The notes under the pieces were generated by a model that worked only from the letters and a program-made list of their open reading frames with translations, was not told the DNA's origin and did not search any database. 64,000 bases of DNA from Saksenaea vasiformis B4078. Taxonomy: Eukaryota; Mucoromycota; Mucoromycetes; Mucorales; Saksenaeaceae. Of this stretch, positions 59,607 through 64,000 are shown one piece after another. Position 1 is the stretch's first letter, and each line of letters opens with the position of its first letter. The stretch covers positions 88,317 through 152,316 of the forward strand of contig JNDT01002384.1 of the NCBI GenBank assembly GCA_000697055.1. Reading direction: 5' to 3'. The position numbers and the translations under genes were made by a program.

Positions 59607-60430
59607 CTGTTTATTGAACAACTTTTTACTCTACTCTAAATAAACTATGCGTCCATGAAGAACCAAGTTTGCGCTAAGGAAATAATTGAATATGCGGTCA
59701 TTAGTTCACAAATTGGCGACGAAATAATACTGTACTTACATCAACTCGGTTTCCAGATGGGCGCATAATTTATTGGAGCAGCATAAAAAATTGTTCACGG
59801 TTAGTAAATGGAAGATGATTTGATTGCCTTTTTACTTACCCCGAAGGTAATCAGGCCAAAAAGCCTGGGCCAAGCCCGCGCCTGAGTCCGGTGGGGCCAG
59901 CATGGGGTTGTTCCTGGTGACGAGGACCAGTGTTAAGAGAGTACGCCGTGCAGAGGACTTGAAGCGATGCAAACGTCTGGCAAGGTTCTGTTGTCGAAGT
60001 TGGATAAGGCAGCCTGCGATAATACTTGCTTACCTTGTGGTGAACAAGGAGCTACACCACAGCCAGGACGGTTCGGGACAGCGGTCATGCAAGCTATCGA
60101 TAGACAAAAAATCATGAATAATTGTGTATGTATATATATTGACATCCTTACCGAGGATGTTAAAGAGAACAGAGCCAAAGAACAAATAAAAAAAAAAAGG
60201 AAATTCGTACGTTCGTTTAAGTAAGGATTATTTTGGGTGGAACTTGTGCTTATCTTGAAACATTTTTACTGCTTTCCGACGGGATATCGGAAAAACGATC
60301 ACTGAAGCACTTCAATGCAAAAACGTAAGTTACTCACACGCGAACTATTTGTAGGATTGACGCAAAGTAAACTACTTCGAGGCCGCAAAGACGCATCAAT
60401 TTCCAGCGCTAAATTTATTCAACTTGAACG
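59607..60430 (-). repeat. Dispersed repeat family, copy B (near full length, inverted)
   Basis: Reverse-complement match to copy A over its length. Reading the minus strand the order is CGTTCAAGTTGAATAAATTTAG, GCGTCAATCC, CGTTTTTGCATTGAAGTGC, CGGAAAGCAGTAAAAATG, the donor GTAAGGATGTCAAT, CTGTCCCGAACCGTCC, CGCTTCAAGTCCTCTGC, GCGCCCATCTGGAAACCGAG, TTCCTTAG and ATTGTTCAATAAACAG-like end. One frame reads AQAFWPDYLRG before a GTAAGT donor; the last exon reads ANLVLHGRIVYLE then stop. The middle is more GC-rich than its neighbourhood. It sits between SelO and NOC2. Confidence 0.85.
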
Positions 60431-60806
60431 TAAAAGGACATATAGCTGACGCAAACGTTGATTCCAATTCCAGTATTAACTCTTTGAGACGTTTTAGGAT
60501 CATAGGTATGCCCGTCATGGAGATTGATTATTTGATGCACAGTTTAATAAGTCAGTCTGAGGTCCGTGATTTTTATTACGATTTTTCATTATGCATTGTC
60601 AATGATCCCGGGTGATGTCTATGCAGAAAAAAGAAAAAGGGGGCGATGTTGTGTTTCTTTAATTGTTTACATTACTTTGTGCTCTTTTCTTTAAAAAGTT
60701 GCCGAGTGGTGTTTGCTCGAAAGCGGTGTTTCTCAAGAAGGAAAGAGCTTCGTCTAGTTTGTTTGGACCATATTCAATGGAGGAGCGCTTTTGTTCAATG
60801 TAATTT
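60431..60806. other. Intergenic region downstream of NOC2
   Basis: About 375 bases between the end of repeat copy B and the NOC2 stop codon. Plus-strand frames here have no recognisable content. Poly-A/T runs near 60628 may be 3' end signals. Confidence 0.35.
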
Positions 60807-62973
60807 TTATGCGTCTCGAGCTAGCGATACGTGATGAGCAAAACGAATGCATCGTCTCAGGCATGACTTACCTTTTCGATCAGCGCTCGTAATGACTTGA
60901 TGAAACGGGTACCCTTCATCCTCCTCTGCTGATCTTTCAACTATTGCGCTCATAAAATTAGACATGGCCACTTCCTTTGCTAGTATTTCGCCTACCTTGC
61001 TTATCGCAGGAATAGCCAGTTCAGGAAAAGCGATGGACAATCCTTGACAGGCGTAGAAATCAACTATACCATCATACACCGCTTGGTAGACGGCATCCTA
61101 TAAGCAAAGATGTTGTTAGCTACTTTAATTTGCATGAAGTAAGATTAACATACTTGATAAATCTTGGTATCCATATAAGCTTTGGGAGTCTTGAGATGTA
61201 GATCCCAGTCGAACGGCGCAACGTCTGCCTGAACAGCCTGTCCCTTGAGGGCCTCTGTTTCAAAGATATCGAACAGATGAGGTGCCAAAGGAATGTAGCA
61301 GCCTGTGGAATCAATCAAGCCTATCAATGTTCGGATGATATGCACACGGAGTGGAAGAAATGAAGTTGCAGGATTCAATCTAATTCTTTTCGTCAGCTTT
61401 TTTCCCATAAGACACATCCTCTAAATTACGTACCGTAAGGTATGAAGAGACAGCTCAACGAGTGGACAGACAGCATCCTCCATAGGAGACGTCTTGCCAG
61501 TTTCAGGATTGCACGTTGTTGCCACTACACTTGCCCAAAAGTCCAGACAGCTGATGAATTGCCATGTGTAGATCGTTTTGAAAGCCTCGACGGTCTGCGC
61601 CTTTTTGGCCTTTTTCAGATGATCGGCCAGTTGACGAAGGTACACATCAGCATGTTGATAGCTGAGTTTGGGTTCAATGGCGTACAGATCCGCTGCTTCT
61701 TCGAACAATTGCTGAATCACCGGTAAACTCTTCTCGTTGACATTGGTTGCACGCTTTGCTGTCACTAAATACGTTCCCTTCAGAGCATGTCCCAGATAAG
61801 ATCGCTTCTCCACATCGACAGCGGTGGTGGCCAGTTGCCGTATCGCTTGGTAACAGCTTGCACGAACCTCAGAGGACAATGTAACATCTGACCATTTATC
61901 CAGCAAGACCCTTAAATACTCCCGTGCAGACTTGGGGAAGCAGCCAAAATAGGGAATGCTTGGCTCCAGTTCATTAAGAATATAGGCGACCATTTCGTCA
62001 TGCTCCATGTCTCGAAGCAAACGAACGCAATTGTTGAGGAAAAGATGAGCAACCTTTCCGAGCTTTGGCCAATTCTTTGTCTTTGCTGGATGTCGGATCT
62101 TTTTAGTGAGATAAATGTGCTGGCTCAAGATTGGATATGTCAAACTTAATGTCTTGCGAATAAGTTTGGTGTAAACTACAAATCACCAAAGTTGGATGCG
62201 TTAGTACGCCATTAGCATTGTTTGTTCCCCTTGTGCTCACCCTTGCTGCTCTGGACCCGATATGTATTAGGCCCATCCTCCGATCGGGAAACAGCTCTAA
62301 AAGCTAGTAGCAAATGCTTGAGTGCGCTAGGCGACTTCTTCGCAGCATCCTTGCACCATGACGCCAACATTTCGCTGGACACAACTTGCAAATTGTCCTC
62401 AGCATCGTCGTCCTCCTCTTCTTCGCTCTCTTCCTCGTCATCATCATCGCTTTCATCTTCGTCCATATTCTCGATCTCCTGGCCGTCCTGTTCGATTTCG
62501 TCGCTTTCTAGTGCCGAAAATTCGTCTAGTACATCCAGATCTTGTTCCTAAGGAATTCAATCAGCCAAAAAAATTGAACATATACCCAGTATTTTTTACC
62601 TCGTCATCACTTAGATCCAACGTTTCCTCGCTGTCAATCACATAGCCGCAGAAATACTCTTCCACGTTAACTTCGTTCTCGGTGCTGTTGTAACCATTCT
62701 GAGTTAAAATTCAACCATTCATTTATCTTTTCTTCCACTGCGAACCTGTTTTCCTGTTCCTCAACTTTCTCTCCCGCATGGGTAGCTTCAGATCGTGGTT
62801 AGATCGCGTCGTCTCAATGCATAATACGCACCTGTCCCGATTTCGCCACCTGATCGACGTTGCTTCCGGCGAGCAACTTGCTTTTTAAACTGTGCATTCT
62901 TCTTCCGCCGCTCAACAGTCTGCTTGAGCTTGTTCTTTTGGAATTTGATCGTCGCCTTCTTTGCTTTCGCCAT
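60807..62973 (-). CDS. NOC2: Nucleolar complex protein 2 (NOC2)
   Basis: The start is ATG 62973 (MAKAKKATIKFQKNKLKQT), chosen because this basic opening matches the Noc2 N-terminus; longer frames upstream are shadows. An acidic stretch follows (EQDGQEIENMDEDES, then a run of D/E). The helical repeat core has LTYPILSQHIYLTKKIRHP, KVAHLFLNNCVRLLRD, YLGHALKGTYLVTAKRA, TWQFISCLDFWASVV, and after an intron NPATSFLPLRVHIIRTLIGL and TGCYIPLAPHLFDIFE. These are core Noc2 segments. The protein works with Noc1/Noc3 in export of pre-60S ribosomes. The end is TAA 60807, reached by either reading of the last intron. It sits downstream of a divergent neighbour. Ribosome biogenesis and eL42 are about 5 kb apart, with no sign of linkage. 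Confidence 0.92.
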
Positions 62974-63370
62974 GATAATGGGAACCTTCGTTGCGAGCTC
63001 TCGAATCGCTTTTCTGAAAAAGGCACCGAACTCCGCTGTGACCACCATTCGTGTGGCTTGATAGGAGGGTCATGGGAAGCGAACCCCAGCTTAATGCTTT
63101 TCGAAGGGGCTTTCCTTCGGACAGCCATTCGGACAGCCATTCATAGTCCTCTTGGGACAGCCAATTCACGTGCTATTTTGGACAGCCAGTTAGCGGACAT
63201 AGCTAAGCTGTAGGATGCATCATCGCTTTGTACTCCGAATGAGTTTCCTAGCATACACGCGACGAATTAAATGTATACACCATTTGGTCGATCAGTGATA
63301 ATGGAATTCTTTGGCAGATACTCTTACCGTATTATGTTACTGCCAACAATTTTTTTAGGGACAATATAAT
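62974..63370. other. Intergenic region upstream of NOC2
   Basis: Promoter of NOC2 (minus) and of the possible gene at the right edge (plus). Minus-strand frames that overlap the NOC2 start continue up to 63169, but they are not supported by the family. Confidence 0.4.
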
Positions 63371-63840
63371 TATGGAAATCTTTCTTGTCTTCTTTCTTCT
63401 CCCCAAAATGTCTCTCCAGAGGTAAGTGTCATTTTTGTAGGAACCGTACAAGTAATGTATTGTTTATCATCAACACGTGTAGAAGCACAACGAAGAGTGG
63501 ATGCTTTATTGTTACCGTGAATATCCGGTTTTACAAAGATAAGCATTTATCCCATACAGAATCTTCTGATAACATCTTTCATAGTCATATAACACTTGCG
63601 CACAAATAGGGCTATGAAAAGATCATACAAAGGCGAATCAAGACATGCTTTTCTTTGCAGCTAGATATGTTGCGAACATTTTCTGATAAGTACTTTCTTA
63701 TTTATGATCGTACACCCAGCTATTCATCCTATTTTTTTTTAGATATGGATCCGGACTGCAGGATGGCAATGAAAGGCTTCAGAAAGTTAGACCCAGTTGA
63801 CAAAATCGTCTCTGATTTTGATTGGCTGAAATCGGCTTAG
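63371..63840 (+). CDS. Possible multi-exon gene at right edge, unrecognised
   Basis: Several plus-strand pieces look like exons: ATG 63371 opening EIFLVFFLLPKMSLQR with a GTAAGT donor after it; a piece ending YPVLQR with an acceptor GTAG before it; LDMLRTFSDKYFLIYDRTPS after acceptor TGCAG; and MDPDCRMAMKGFRKLDP then stop at 63840. Gaps between are short, 19-60 bases, so the joins are doubtful. No family is recognised. The gene may be broken, or the last piece may belong to another reading. Low confidence. Confidence 0.3.
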
Positions 63841-64000
63841 ATTCTGAAAAGGCCACATATTGGCTTGTTGCCTGCTTTCCTGTAGTCCATGTGCACGAAA
63901 GTGTACGTATCGCCGTAGATAATACGGTTTGATACTTAAGGTAAGCGAATTCCTATAGTCTCACTAATTTTCTAATCATTTTATTAGGTTCGTTATTAAT

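Noticed and set aside
62814..63169. Longer minus-strand frames starting upstream of NOC2
   Set aside because: Their N-terminal text does not match Noc2; the basic start at 62973 does.

Overview
The window is nuclear DNA of a filamentous fungus, most likely an early-diverging one of the Mucoromycota/Mucorales type. Genes are split by many short introns (about 45-75 nt) with GT donors, CTAAC/TACTAAT-like branch points and AG acceptors. Intergenic DNA is AT-rich and holds decayed mobile elements. The gene set keeps animal-like families that many yeasts have lost: a TBCK-type kinase/TBC/rhodanese protein, a WRAP53/TCAB1-like WD40 protein, a ZGRF1-type helicase, selenoprotein O and ACP7-like purple acid phosphatase. 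The genus is an inference. No rRNA, tRNA, CRISPR or prokaryotic feature was recognised.

Layout. 1-7 kb: a DUF262 (GmrSD-type) gene runs off the left edge on the minus strand and is divergent from a ZGRF1-like DNA-repair helicase. 7-13.7 kb: a hypothetical protein, an MFS transporter, and two unrecognised genes. 14-24.6 kb: a secreted GH16 glucanase-like enzyme, WRAP53-like protein, a decayed pogo/Tigger transposase, BET1-like SNARE and a bZIP factor. 24.6-32 kb is gene-poor and holds a fragment that looks like the zinc-finger end of a Fanzor/TnpB nuclease. 32-35.6 kb: a small secreted Kre9/KNH-like protein and the mitochondrial i-AAA protease YME1. 35.6-39.4 kb is gene-poor and holds the longest copy of a dispersed repeat. 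39.4-43.8 kb: two tandem paralogous methyltransferases and a small mitochondrial amphipathic protein. 44-63 kb is gene-dense: TBCK-like, purple acid phosphatase, a large winged-helix/twin KilA-N regulator, ribosomal protein eL42, an acidic hypothetical protein, SelO, a second full-length repeat copy (inverted) and NOC2. The right edge may hold part of another gene.

The genes are a normal eukaryotic mixture and not an operon-like system. The most unusual items are: (i) a dispersed repeat family with two near-complete copies in opposite orientation (about 37.6-38.5 and 59.6-60.4 kb) and two 3' fragments (about 8.6 and 22.5 kb), which carries conserved coding and splice-like pieces; (ii) the predicted winged-helix plus two KilA-N/APSES-like domains in one protein; (iii) an intact intron-rich DUF262 gene sharing an intergenic region with a DNA-repair helicase; (iv) the Fanzor-like relic. 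Splice sites were read by eye, so exon borders are provisional.
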